From: Aptenodytes patagonicus
Lineage: Eukaryota > Chordata > Aves > Sphenisciformes > Spheniscidae
Assembly (NCBI RefSeq): GCF_965638725.1
Contig: NC_134981.1
Coordinates: forward strand, 47,892,849 to 47,956,848
Length of the DNA: 64,000 nucleotides
Direction: 5' to 3'
Shown here: positions 1-12,087 of the stretch, one piece after another
Layout: each line of letters begins with the position of its first letter
Position numbering within the stretch: position 1 is the first letter of the stretch
The notes under the pieces: generated by a model
What the model was told of the DNA's origin: nothing
Databases searched by the model: none
What the model saw: the letters and a program-made list of their open reading frames with translations, nothing else
Position numbers and translations under genes: made by a program

Positions 1-1964
1 GCATCCTGGGGATCTCCTGAACCAGAAGTTGCATCTGAGTCATCAGGAACAATCATCACTAGAACCATCCCCACAACTTGCTGGGTCTTTGGAGCCACTT
101 ACTGGAGCTTTGTTCCTGCCACAGATTTGCCACTGAATTATGCCTTCTATGAAACAGTCCTCGGTCTAGCTAGTTTTCAGTCTATTACCTGAGTGTCATT
201 ATACTTTGCTCTGAAAATTTAAAAATCCCTGTGACCAGATGATCTGTACATAAATTGGTGGAAAGCCCAGCTTATTTATTTAAAGAATTATTCAACTAAA
301 GGAAGCCTCACAGAAGTTTTTAACATTCTCTGAAACATCAGATTCTCAGTTCTCCAAAGAAAAAGACATGATTATGACACACCTTAGCAGATCCTCTGTT
401 AATGAGTGTAAGTGCAGATTCCTGAAGATGGACCAAAGCATTTCAGGAGATTTTAAGCCAAAAGAGATTATATTTCTTCCAGTTACAAGAGACTAAAAAA
501 AAAAAAGTGGTTTAGTTTCCTTTTTATGTCTGTGTAACAAATCTGGACTGGGTAGGTTTTTTTCATTACAGCCTCCTAGAGAATGATTATTTCATGTTGC
601 AGATTAGTCAAGTATAAAGTACTTATAAAGATATTAGCCAGTTCAATATGAATTATTATTGTTCATGCACAAAGAGAACTAAAGACAATTTAGTTAATGA
701 ATTTACTGAGAGTTGGATGTGGTTTAATGTGCAACAGATGTGATTTATAGAGTTTGGATGAGGAAATCATGTTCTGTGCACAGGTAAAGCAAGTACTATA
801 TTCAGCAAGTTAACACAGTAAACCATTTTAATGTTTCTGTCAGTAAACTTAACTCTAAGCTTAAGCTGCAGAAATGGTATGGAATTATCAGCATAAAGTA
901 TGCTTAAGGAAATTCATCATCTAATGTAAAGTTTAGAAAGGAAGAAAATGTACAGTTGAAGACAAAAACCTCTACCGCTTTGTACTGTGGACAACATTTG
1001 TAACTTCACTACTTCTTCCCTCTTGCACCTAGAATATTGGAATATTTCTGAAGCCATTTTAATTACTTAATGCATAGGAATTGTATTTTTTTTACTAGCA
1101 ATACCATATGAGAAGATGAAAGGAATTTCAGTACAGAGCATCCCTTCTCCTCTCCTTTCTTGGTTTGCTCAGAATTCCAACAAAATACTTTCTTCAGCCT
1201 GTAGCTGCATACATCTGGCTATAGTCTGAATGATTTGTGGACATGCATGTGTGCATGCGTGTGCATAAAAGTGCCTATACGCACAAAAGCTGGTAGGAAG
1301 AATGCCTCTGTAAAAAATAAACAAAATAATGCCATCAGGTAACGCTAATATTCACTTCTGCATATAAATAACTTAAAACCAACCATTTGTGACAAAAGCT
1401 GAAAGGTCCTTTATGTTTAATATAGCTCTAACTAAACATATATTAGAAATTAAATATGAAATAACTTGTGTAGATGCCTAAATCTGTATGTAGGTGTTCA
1501 TAGATAGCCTAATCAATGGAAACTTCTGTTATTAGCAACCTGTTCTGATGCCCAATATATCTTGTCTTCTGTATCTGATTTCTGGACTCCACCTTTGCAA
1601 AGCCTCTGCATACAAAATGGGTGGAGATGCTTAATAATGCTGACTAGACTCTTCTGTGGGGCTAAGAGCAATCTATATATAACCCTCTATTGAGTCCTCA
1701 CAAAATCAGGTTATTTTCACAAACAAGAGGTACTATATTGAGAAAACTATTGACATCTCTGTTTCACAGTTAACAGAAGAAAATACAAGGTGTGTGCTGA
1801 AATTATAATGCATATTGTCAGTTGTTTTTTGGTGCTGGCATGGCTAAGTAGTGGAAAAATTATAATCAAGCAATCAGGATCCTTCGCTGAGATCTGTGTG
1901 GCTGTTGCCATCTGCCCTGTGGGGAAGCAGAAAGGGTGAGATTTCAAAATTGAGTCAATAACAA
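1..1964. other. AT-rich intergenic DNA, no gene seen
   Basis: No open frame, splice-flanked exon or repeat that I recognise. The stretch is AT-rich with short homopolymers and none of the CpG enrichment seen further right. It lies far downstream of FOXD1 in that gene's orientation. Confidence 0.5.
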
Positions 1965-2750
1965 ACAAAATGGTAGAGGAGACTCCTTGAAGACTCCATC
2001 TTATGACTAGCTAAAACAAGGCAAGCCTGAAACAAAAATGCTCCCCCCCCAGCTAGGAAGGTCACTCAGACACTGGGACACCTCAGGGTGACCTTAAGAA
2101 AAATGGGAACACGGGGCAGAAAAATGGGAACATGGGGCAGAAAAAGGACAGCAGAAAGAGCACCCAGGGAAAGGCTGGGATATTACCCTGTGCAAGGGAT
2201 GCTCTTGGGACTCAGGACCCTGAAAGTCCCTTTGGTGATCCAGTTTCCATCACCTCCTATCTCCAGATATTTTCCAAATTGTCACATATTTCTGTTGCTC
2301 TACAACTCAAAATGTAAGATAGCTAACTCACCAGCAGTGACTCCAGAGAGAATAAATTCTAGCACTAGTAGCACTAATACTGCTTAGACTTCTGATCTCG
2401 ATAAACTAACAGTTGGGCTCCATTTAATATCTCCTGTTGTCTGGAAAATGACCCAACACAATTCCAACTTTATAAATGTTATTGCCAAGAGATTCTAGTA
2501 AACATATATGCATACACATACATATTTATATATACATACATATATATACACACTATGCTTAGAAAACACTTAAAGTTGGTGTAAACATATATAGAGAATA
2601 CCCAAATTACAATATACTCTGTAACAATTGACCATAGGTGTTTATAAAAACCAGTGCTGTCTGAACTAGTCTCCCTGTCTATATTGATCTGTTGCTCTGT
2701 CTGTGGGGCTAGACCCTATCTGAAGAAATTATGGAAGATCCCCCACAAGA
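1965..2750 (+). repeat. Possible old LTR-like sequence
   Basis: The stretch has an LTR-like layout: a short tandem duplication of about 20 bp near 2098-2145 (GGGAACACGGGGCAG-type units), an AT/CA simple-repeat zone near 2495-2560, a TATA-like TTTATAAAAA at about 2640-2650 followed by pyrimidine-rich sequence, and an ACAAGACA-type end near 2750. I cannot define its borders or a target duplication, and it is unlike the ERV-L-like LTRs elsewhere in the window. This is a tentative call. Confidence 0.2.
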
Positions 2751-3930
2751 CATAAATAATTATCAAAGTAATCTTACTGGACAAAACTGTTTAACTGATG
2801 GCAAGCTGCTTCACACTGTGCTACGTTAACCAATCAAATTCCTCAGTGGTTAAAATTAATTCATTGACCTCCACATGGATTAAACAGGCTAGAGTGCACT
2901 CATCCTCTCCTTACGCAAAAGGAGAGGATTTGGTTCAAATGTTGATTTGCAACATGTCTGGAAATGTTTTCTTCAATTAAGTAATCTCATTTTAAAGTTA
3001 GTCCTGTACCAGAAAAACAAACAGTACAACTTTCCTACACAAGCCCAATAGTTACATGCAGGATACAATCTTATGATTTCTGGGAGGCTGCTCTTGAAAG
3101 CCAAGGAATTTATATTTATAATGGAATCGAAGCTACAGAAGTATTAGGCAAATCCTATTTTCATTTCATCCATATACATCTATTGTAGTCAGTGCATTTC
3201 CAGTGGATGTACACATATTTAGTGATCATAATAGAAAGGCTCTAATGCGAACCCATGTATTTCCTATTGGAGCTCTTTAGTGAAGACGAATCAGTCCATA
3301 GACTTTTCTTTGCACAACCTTCATTATATATACTCCTTATATATATCTTAATTCCTCACAGAAGTGTTTTTCCTCAGCTCAGAAACTAATTGACTGGAAT
3401 AAAGATAATCAGATAATTACTACTAAAAATAATGATAAACATACCTTTCCTGGTCTTTACTAAGGAGATCAGAGATACAAGATACTCACACTCCATAAAT
3501 GGAGCAAAACAAAACAAGAACAGCCCCACTATCAGACAAAAGGAAGCTACAGAAAATTAAGTGTGCTATCTGGTTTTATCTCAGCTTCAGGTCCAATGAC
3601 TGGGAGTTGACCACACTCATCCCAAAATTAATGTAGTTACATCAAAGCTGGTTTTTGGCCTTATGACCAGGAGTTTGGCACAGCTAAACTAGACCCAATG
3701 AAAATATTTTCACAGGACTTTGTGATGGCACAGATGATCAAGAATTATTTTATGAATTATTACTGCTATTACCCCATCTGAGTGCACGAGCAGCACGCTG
3801 TTATGCTGCATGCTGGGTCTCCTGGGAACACCGAGGGAAGGACAGCTTTGCTTCCCTCCAGCACTAGCCTGGCTGCAGTAGCTGGCATGCAAAGGAAGCA
3901 GGCTGGGCTCATCACTCTGTCGTGGCATGC
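2751..3930. other. Intergenic, no gene seen
   Basis: AT-rich sequence without a supported exon or recognisable repeat, ending at the left edge of a solo LTR. Confidence 0.45.
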
Positions 3931-4487
3931 TGTTGTGGTTTAACCTCAGTCGGCAACTGAGCACCACACAGCTGCTCGCTCACTCCCCCCTCCCCCGGTG
4001 GGATGGGGGAGAGAATCGGAAGAGCACAAGTGAGAAAACTCGTGGGCTGAGATAAAAACAGTTCAATAAATGAAATAGAATAAAATCCTAATAATAATAA
4101 TAATAATAATAGTAATAATAAGAGTATACAAAGCAAATGATGCACAATGCAATTGCTCACCACCTGCCAACCAATGCTCAGCCAGTCCCCGAGCAGCGGC
4201 CCCCCCGGCCAGCTTTCCCCAGTTTATGTACTGAGCATGACGTCACATGGTATGGAATGTCCCTTTGGCCAGTTTGGCTGTGCCCCCTCCCAGCTTCTTG
4301 TGCACCTCCAGCCTTCTCAGTCGGTAGAGCATGGGAAGCTGAAAAGTCCTTGGCTAGTGTAAGCACTACCTAGCAACAACTAAAACATGGGTGTGTTATC
4401 AACATTGTTCTCACCCTAAATCCAAAACACAGCCCTGTACCAGCTACTAGGAAGGAAATTAACTCTATCCCTGCCGAAACCAGGACA
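3931..4487 (-). mobile_element. Solo LTR of the ERV-L-like family
   Basis: Read on the minus strand it starts TGTCCTGGTTTCGGC and ends with the TTAAACCACAACA-type terminus shared by all LTRs of this family in the window. It contains the family's CRE (TGACGTCA, 4238-4245), a TATA-like TACATAAA, an AT-trinucleotide microsatellite in the 3' half and an ATTAAA poly(A) signal. No internal retroviral sequence is attached. The flanking pentamers (catgc and ccatt) do not match, so the target duplication has decayed or the LTR arose by recombination. Confidence 0.88.
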
Positions 4488-5624
4488 CCATTCCACAAAC
4501 ACAGTGCAGGAAACAGGCTCAAACGTGATCCCTGACCCATGCACGTGTTGATGCCAGTCTCACAGTGCATTGTGGCACACAGTCAATGTCCAATACCTCT
4601 AGGAAAAAGCCTGACGATGTTGCCCACATGGAGGAAGAGATATGGTGGCCAGCACTGACGGGCTGTGGAAGTTCAGGGTTTCCTCCCATCTTTCCTAGTC
4701 CTGGAATTTGCACAGATGCTTTAATGTGGACAGGCATTGAACCAGTTTGGACAGGAGGCAAATTTGAATTCAAGTGCAGGAGGAGGCTTGCATTCATATG
4801 GCAAGCTAGATGTAGTGAAGTAGCCAAGCCATCCTCCAAGAATGAACACAAGTATTAGTGACAGTATTTAATCAATCTTGTTATGACCTTATATACAATT
4901 ACTTAATCACAAAATTATAATGGATTTTTTAATGAAGATTAAAAAATAGTTTTGAAAAAAAGTTTTAGATTTTCCAGACACTATGGGATCTTTGAATTTT
5001 AAAGAGAGGTAATAGCTTCTTCATGGGAAAAAGAACTAGTCCCTGCTGGCTACTCCAGTGAGAACTGGATTCAAGTTGGTACTGCTGCCCTGCACGGGTA
5101 ATCTGGCTAAAGTAACACCTCTCCTTGATTCTGCTTTGCCTCCTATCAGAGGAGGCTGAGCAAAGTCAGTAGACTTTTCTTCCTACCTGTGACTGGCTGT
5201 TCGGCTGGAGGTAAAGCCTCATTTTCCCTTCTGTGCATAGGGTTTAATTTACTCTAAACTTTGCCACAGAGATGCTGCAAGGGCTAAGTGTTGTTTTGTG
5301 CAGCATCACACGAGATCGAAGTAGGATCCACTTAAGCAGCTGGCAGTGAACAGCGCAGGTAGTGCAAATAAGGCAAGGCTGGCTGCCCCCTAGCAACCTC
5401 TTTCCCCATCAAATTCCTATGTTTTGTTCCAGACAAGTTGTTGGATGCAGAAGGTACAGTCTTGTGAAATTCACCACATACACACACATACACTTTCCAT
5501 TTCATTTGCAACACTGATGCTCTGTTCCTACAGTTTGCAGACTGGGATTTGTTTCAATGGTTTTAACTGGGTCACTGCTTGTTCTGGTTTCCTGTTCCTT
5601 TGATCACGGGTTTCCAGCTCTCCC
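4488..5624. other. Intergenic, no gene seen
   Basis: No exon, RNA gene or repeat recognised between the solo LTR and the CR1 tail. Confidence 0.45.
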
Positions 5625-5745
5625 CGAGTAAGTTGTATCCTCCAAGGTGGACTAGATAATCATTGTAGATCCCTTCCAACTGAAATATACTATTGTATTC
5701 TATTCTATTCTATTCTATTCTATTCTATTCTATTCTAAGGTGGAT
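5625..5745 (+). mobile_element. CR1 LINE 3'-end fragment
   Basis: The sequence carries the CR1 3' signature GGTGGACTAGATAATC followed by CCCTTCCAACTGAA, then a run of about eight ATTCT pentamers (5693-5738), a variant of the usual ATTCTATG tail. Only the last 120 bp or so of a 5'-truncated copy are present. Confidence 0.75.
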
Positions 5746-8700
5746 TTTCCCCTTTCTTGTGCTGGGCCAAAGCATCCAAGTAACCTTTGATTTTTTTTTT
5801 CTTCTTCTCTCTCCTTTTTTTCCATTTGTTTTGTTTTGTTTTGTTTTGTTTCTGACTCGCAATATGTGAGATAATTGTGCCCACAGGAATTCCTTTCAGA
5901 GTGCCTAAACACAAAAGAAAAACACCCATCCAGCTATTTTTCTAGAGCAGTAAAAACATTTCCTTAAACCTAAGTGTCTCAGGAGGGGCATTGACAGAAG
6001 GCTCCTTTCACCCAGAAAGCCTGCTCTGTGCTGAGCTGCTGGTGAACCCTCAGCCACCTCCTGCATTTTGACATCACTGATGGAGCGAAAGTTTTGCCAA
6101 TAAAAGCAGTCACATTCTTTGATTCCAGCTTTATGACAATGGAAAGAAGGCCAGAGCCAATCGCTCTGTGGTGGGTTTTATTAATGGAAAAGGGCAGTGA
6201 GAGCCAGTAACTCTTTTTGCAACTTTGCTCCTTCGATTGCTGTCCCTCTGCATTGCACTTGGTGGATTGAGAGCTGCAGGCTCTCTTGTGCAGTGATAGC
6301 TTTTCCCATGCTAATAAGCTCCGCTGTAAGAAGCCCTAGACTAACATCAGGAACTTGCACAGCTTGGGGAGGGTAAATCGGATCTTAAAATGATCCATGT
6401 GATTTGATGGCTGCAAGGAACCATGCTAATAAAATATCCCTGTACTCTGAATTCACCTTATTAAGGGAACAAATTTGATTTCTTTGAGCTCTCCTCCCCT
6501 GGGGACTGAACTGTTAATCCCCTGGTTTTAATAAATGAGTTATGTCCCTGGACAATGCAACACAAATTTTAGTCCTATCTTCAGGAGTTTCCAAGAAAAT
6601 GAATTGTGCCTTCTTCCCAGTATAGCTGTGTTTCAGGCTGCTTCTGCCCTTCACTGCACTAACAAGAGGTGGGGTTGCCAGGTAGCTTATCAGAAGGTCA
6701 TTTTCCCAGGTTCAGCATGGTTCTGTGGTGAGGAAAAGGGCTTTTGAGCCTGAATCCCACTTTGTGGAAGAAGCAGCTAGGCATTGCCCTTTCTCCCTTC
6801 CCTCCTCTGTTACTGTCACTGCCAGCAAATGCCTGGAACTTGTGCTCCAAAGCAGGAATGATCCCCGTTCCACAGACCACTGCATGACGATAGTGACAGG
6901 GGGACACCTTCTGCTTCAGTGGCCAAGCCAGCTTTAGGGAGGAGCAAAATCAAAGTAAGGAGCGAGAGAGCCCAGAGCTTGGCTGTCAGGTGAGAAAGAA
7001 GGGGAAAATGCCAGCTCATTGGGAAAGAAGCTGATAGAGGGCCTAAGTTGCAGAACAGGCTACAGCACAGAAGCCCTGGGAGCTCCTTCCCTCTCCACTT
7101 TGGGATGTGAGGCTCAGCACCAGGCATTCTCAGTGCAGTCAGTAGTCACCCAAGTTGGCCAGTTGCTCACAGACCTTTGGTAAGCACCAGTGAGGAGGCA
7201 AGCACATAAACCATGTCCTGAGCAGTACACTCCTGAAAGCACCTCCCAAGGAGGCTGTAGCCATAGAGGATGATAGAGCAAGGTCCCTGTTATTCTTTGA
7301 TACTAAAACGAGTTAATTAGGTGATTGTAGGATTAGCAACCAGTATATTTAATTTGGCAAGATCTTTGTCAAATTGCCTAATCAAAATTAGATCCAGGAC
7401 TTTTCTGCTCTCAGACCTCATCTGGACTGTGTAAGAGGCCTTCCTGCCTGGCATGGTTCGGAAAATTCATAACTTAATCTATCTACAGTAAATTGGTGAG
7501 CTTTTGTATTGCTTCATCTGGAGTATTTTTTCACTTCAACAACTACCCTCCCACACACACACTTCTATTAATTACCTATCTCTTGGATTTTTACCCATTG
7601 CAGAGCAAAAAAACGCCATGCTTTAGGACATGCTTTAGGTTTGATGGTTTTATCCCTGTTTGTACAAAAAAGGAAAGATTTCATTTGAGCTAAACATCTC
7701 CAATATTTGCAGTTGTAGAAAACAGATTTCAGAAGAATCCTTGCAAAGAGACTTTTCAGATAAGAAAACAACAATTTATTCCTCTCTTTGTCTGAGAAGG
7801 AATAAAATATCTCTCTCCCCAAAAGCATAGCACTTCAGATAACTAAATCTTTTTTAAAGTACATAGAAAACCAACTGCACTGAAATATGATTTATAAATT
7901 GGCATTTGCGGGGGGGGGGGGGGTAAATGTCCAGGGATTTGGAATTTTTATGATATGGAGACAGATTCATACAGATAAGTTTGATATATGTAGTTTGGGG
8001 GGGGTAAATGCTAATGTTCCAAATATGCCATTCAAGTTAGTTATTGCAACTCAAAACTGGAATTTAGAGAGAGCTATTAAAATGTATTGGTTGTGTTGGA
8101 TCTTGATTGCAGCTGGATTCATCTTTATTTTATTTTTTTTATAGGACAAGGAAGAATGTGGCTGCGCATCCCAGCAGGTGAGCAAATTTATCAAATGCGA
8201 GGCAGCAGCCAGAACAACAGGAAATCGCATTGGAGTCCAACTTCTGTTTGGCAGAAGCACGTTAACCTCTCATTCATGTCACTGGGTTTAATACTCCAAC
8301 TTTGTAGTAAAAGCGTCTTCCCTGAGCCCAAGTTCATAAAAGTGTTAGTGGTCCTTGATGTTCCCAGTAGAGGATAGTAAGGAAAACACAGCCCTGAATA
8401 GCTCACATTGATTGCAGCAAATACAGAGCAGGAGGGTCAGCATCATTTCCCAGCCCAGAGCCAGTGTTGTAGAACCGAGCAGCTATTCATAGCTACTGGA
8501 CCCTCTCCAAGTCTTGAGTGTAAATTTACTTGTATCATCTTTGCAGAGAGGAACTGTAGCCCCCAGTGCCTCTCGCTTGATTTAGATAGACTGTTTATTT
8601 GTTTAGACCTGTAATGATATTATCCACAGGGCTAGAACCACACAGGGAGGATTAGGAATTCTTGGAGGAGAAGCTGTGTGTTTATTACCGTGACAGCCCT

Positions 8701-8842
8701 GTGTGACACAAGCCAACAGTTACTTGTATTTGTTCTTACCCTCTCTGAAAACGTGGAGCTTGCAGCCGAGGGGCCAGGGTGTAGGACTGATCTCACAAAG
8801 GCACAAGGCGAAGAAGCTGTTACAGGGAAAGTGGTGGGATTA
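5746..8842. other. Intergenic, no gene seen; simple repeats
   Basis: Contains a TTTTG pentamer run at 5827-5852 and a G14 tract at 7910-7923. A 33-bp stretch at 8145-8177 is bordered by a good polypyrimidine-AG and by GTGAGC, but nothing else supports an exon. None of the open frames here resembles a known protein. Confidence 0.4.
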
Positions 8843-9933
8843 TGTCATGGTTTAACCCCAGCTGGCAACTGAGCACCACACAGCCACTCGCTCATTCCCC
8901 CCCTTCGGTGGGATGGGGGAGAGAATTGGAAGAGTAAAAGTGAGAAAACTCGTGGGTTGCGATAAAAACAGTTTAATAATTGAAATAAAGTAAAATAGTA
9001 ATAATAATAATAATATATACAAAACAAGTGATGCACGATGCAATTGCTCACCACCCACCGACCGATGCCCAGCCAGTTCCCGAGAAGCGATCCCTGCCCC
9101 CCAGCCAACTCCCCCCAGTTTATATACTGATACCGAATAAAAGAAATACTAAGGAGACATATGGTTCTCTTTGTCGAAACAAAGTAGCTAAATGTTCCGT
9201 GGATAGATAGACTGGACATTCCGTAGATAAAGGAATCCTTGAAGCTCTGTGTACAGGGGTGGAATAGATAAGGAAGTTATGCTGAAATCAGCTAGTTAGT
9301 GCAACTGGGCCAAAAGACAAACTGCGCAGGCGAATAGACTGAGTTCAACTCACAGACACGGTGAGGAAGACTATCGACGACCACCAGAGGACCCTGGAAG
9401 ACCACCAATGAACATAAGAGTGCATGCGTTAAAGACTTTTACATATGTTAATGAGTTCCAAGAAATAACATGAATATGCTAATCATTTCTCGGAAATCTA
9501 ACGAATATGTATATTCTGATTGTACATAACTCCCATAGTTGAGCAGCCCGGTGCACACACTAGGTGGAGCGATTCCCTGTGCGCCCAGCGCCGCAACAAA
9601 GAATGCCTGCTTTCTAAAACTCCAAATTGAGTCTTAGAGAGTTTTTCATCTGCCGACTTATGGTAACATACTGAGCATGACGTCATATGGTATGGAATAT
9701 CCCTTTGGCCAGTTTGGGTCAGCTGTCCTGGCTGTGCTCCCTCCCAGCTTCTTGTGCACCTCCTTGCTTGCAGAGTATGGGAAGCTGAAAAGTCCTTGAC
9801 TTAGTATAAACACTGCTTAGCAACAACTAAAACATCAGTGTGTTATCACATTATTCTCATCCTAAATCCAAAACACAGCACTATGCCAGCTACTAGGACG
9901 AAAATTAACTCTATCCCAGCCGAAACCAGGACA
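8843..9933 (-). mobile_element. Solo ERV-L-like LTR with another LTR inside it
   Basis: The outer LTR (8843-9127 plus 9669-9933) has the family termini and is bordered by a perfect 5-bp target duplication, GATTA at 8838-8842 and 9934-9938. The CRE TGACGTCA (9678-9685) is intact. The LTR is split between its TATA-like motif and the CRE by the foreign LTR at 9128-9668, so its own promoter is broken. Five-base duplications are characteristic of ERV-L integrases. Confidence 0.92.
9128..9668 (+). mobile_element. Solo LTR of a second, different ERV family
   Basis: This 541-bp insert interrupts the outer LTR exactly where the other family members read straight through. It begins TGATACCGAATAAAAG and ends CTTATGGTAACA, fitting TG...CA termini. 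The flanks share tac (atatac against acatac allowing one mismatch), compatible with the 6-bp duplication of alpha/beta-type (ERVK-like) avian retroviruses. The GCAACAAAGAATGCCTGCTT stretch resembles an R-U5 region. Orientation and class are inferred. Confidence 0.7.
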
Positions 9934-10401
9934 GATTAGTATGCTGGAAACTCCTTCCCCGGCTATCTGCAAACAGCTCTATCTCAGGGTGCTTTCAAAT
10001 GTAAATGACGGGGGGGACACACACACACACATCAGCGACTGAAGTCTTTCCAACAGTTCTAACACTCACAAATCTGTGCGTTTAACCTGCCCTTCAAGAA
10101 CATTTAACAAGCCATGTAACTGAGATTTTAGCCTTTTCTAAAAGCCCTGTGTTTCTAAATTAAAACACCGGCACAAAAAGCTCTTTGCAGGTATGTGCAT
10201 CAAGCCCAGCAAAAGGGGAAGATGGGGCAAGGAAGAGGAAGACTTTTCTTCCTTTTGTTTTCCTATTTTTTCTTTTTTTTTCTTCTTTTATTTCCTATTT
10301 TAATAAATATTTAGCCATGGAAAGGGAGGGAAAGGCCAAAAGTAACAAGGAGCTGTAGGTTGTTTAGATTGCTTGGGAACTCCCTCTTTGCAGCTGACCA
10401 T
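9934..10401. other. Intergenic, no gene seen
   Basis: Unique-looking sequence with a short AC microsatellite near 10017-10031 and a pyrimidine-rich stretch near 10240-10300. Confidence 0.4.
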
Positions 10402-10607
10402 TGATATGGTTTCGGCTAGGATAGAGTTAATTTTCATCCGAGTAGCTGGTATAGTGCTGTGTTTTGGATTTAGGATGAGAATAATGTTGATAACACACTG
10501 ATGTTTTAGCTGTTGCTAAGCAGTATTTATATTAAGTCAAGGACTTTTCAGCTTCCCATACTCTGCCAGCGAGGAGGTGCACAGGAAGCTGGAAGGGGGC
10601 ACATATA
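10402..10607 (+). mobile_element. Truncated ERV-L-like LTR (U3 end only)
   Basis: Plus-strand match to the first 200 bp or so of the family LTR (GGTTTCGGCTAGGATAGAGT, then AAGGACTTTTCAGCTTCCCA). It breaks off after the GCACA segment, before the CRE and TATA-like motif, so no promoter remains. Confidence 0.8.
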
Positions 10608-12087
10608 GGTTAATTTCCACATGGAACTGGAGAAACTCTGTCTCCGGTTTGTGAAATATGGGTCAGCCAAAGCATGTTAATCTGTTTAGCACGTGTGCTT
10701 CGTGGAGGTGCCAGACCACCACCGTGCAGGAGCAGCAGCCATGGTCCTTGGGGTTAGTTAATAAAGACTTTAAGGGAAATAAGTTTATAAAGGTTTCAGT
10801 TTGTGCATCACGCCAGCTTTGGACATTTAAGGCTTCCAGCCCTGCGGACCAAAAAGCTGAGAAGTCTCTGGGTTGTTTATAGCAGCCCTGGAAGGGAGAG
10901 CACCGGTGCCGCAGTCTGCTTGGCCGGGATGCAAGGGGGGACAGCCCGAGTGCTTCTTCTTCCCGGGGGCAGGGGGAAGCGGCACCAGCCGAGCCCTCCC
11001 CCTCCTCCCACTCCGGGGACACCTCGAATCCCCCGTGGCCCTGCACACAAGGGCATCTTCACTGCCTTGGGCAGCCTGAGATGTTTTCGGGACCTTGGTT
11101 TTAATCCGCGCCCTTTCCGATGCAGAGCCTCAAATCCAACTGGAGGCTTGGAGCATCGTGCGAGCCACTAAATGAGACAATAGCAAATAAAACTTTATGA
11201 GTCTATTCCTATAGCCCCACACAATGCAGACTAATCAACATCTCTATCTCTGGCTCGGAGATGAGCTGCGAGGCATATGGTGCTCAGGCTGATCCTCTGC
11301 TTCTCTCATCGTTTTTTATTTTCTTTTGAAATGCTAGACACTTATTAAAGCATTTTTAAATAATCGAAATATTTGCTGCTGAGTATTTATTTTGAGAAGG
11401 GGTTTGGTTTGGCTTTCGACTTCCTGTTCAACTATATAGACTGCAGTATTAATTTACTATAAAACCAAATGTGGTTGAGATTACTCTGCCTCAGCTCTGG
11501 AGATCAGTCATCCAGGAGAAGTTTCTCTGGTAGATTAAGTGAACAGTCACAAGCACATCTCTTTCCATTTTCCAGCGTGCTTTGCCATATGTTCCTCAGA
11601 GCCAAAGGAAGCTGAGCATTGCTTGAGAGGAAAAATGTCCCGCGAACAGATACATCCCCTCATTGTATCCAGAACACAAGGACATCCACGCAGTCTGGTT
11701 TCCCGATCTTTGCCATATTTAAAGCACAACGGCCAAGCAGGCGCTGCACATCAAGGATCAGAAAAAGCCAGGAATTGGGATAGGGGGGAGGCCCGGTACC
11801 GGACTGCTTCGCCCCAGCAGGGTCCCCGCTCACTCCCCAGGAAGCCGCCCCTTCGCTCACTGGGCACTTAGACCCCGGCCCGGGGAACTACCAGGCGGTT
11901 TGGGGAATCGTCACCGAGCAAGACTTTTTCTTTCCTCCAGACCTGGGCACTCGTTTCTGTCCTTTAAAACGTTCCCGTCATTCAGGATCACAAAGAGGCC
12001 AAGGCCAGGAGAAACCGCAATATAACTGAAGCTACTTGGGGAAACAGCTGATGGCTTTCCCGGTGCTGGGCGGACTGGCTCTGTGCC
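10608..12087. other. Intergenic with a conserved-looking AT-rich core
   Basis: 10850-11100 is GC-rich. 11110-11470 changes to AT-rich sequence dense in homeodomain-type cores (ACTAATCAAC, CTTATTAAAG, AAATAATCGAAAT), the look of a developmental enhancer. No coding exon is supported. Confidence 0.35.

Noticed and set aside
4081-4130. AT-trinucleotide arrays as independent microsatellites (also 9000, 44105, 44510, 59218, 61922)
   Set aside because: They are a constituent of the LTR family at a fixed position, so they are covered by the LTR entries.
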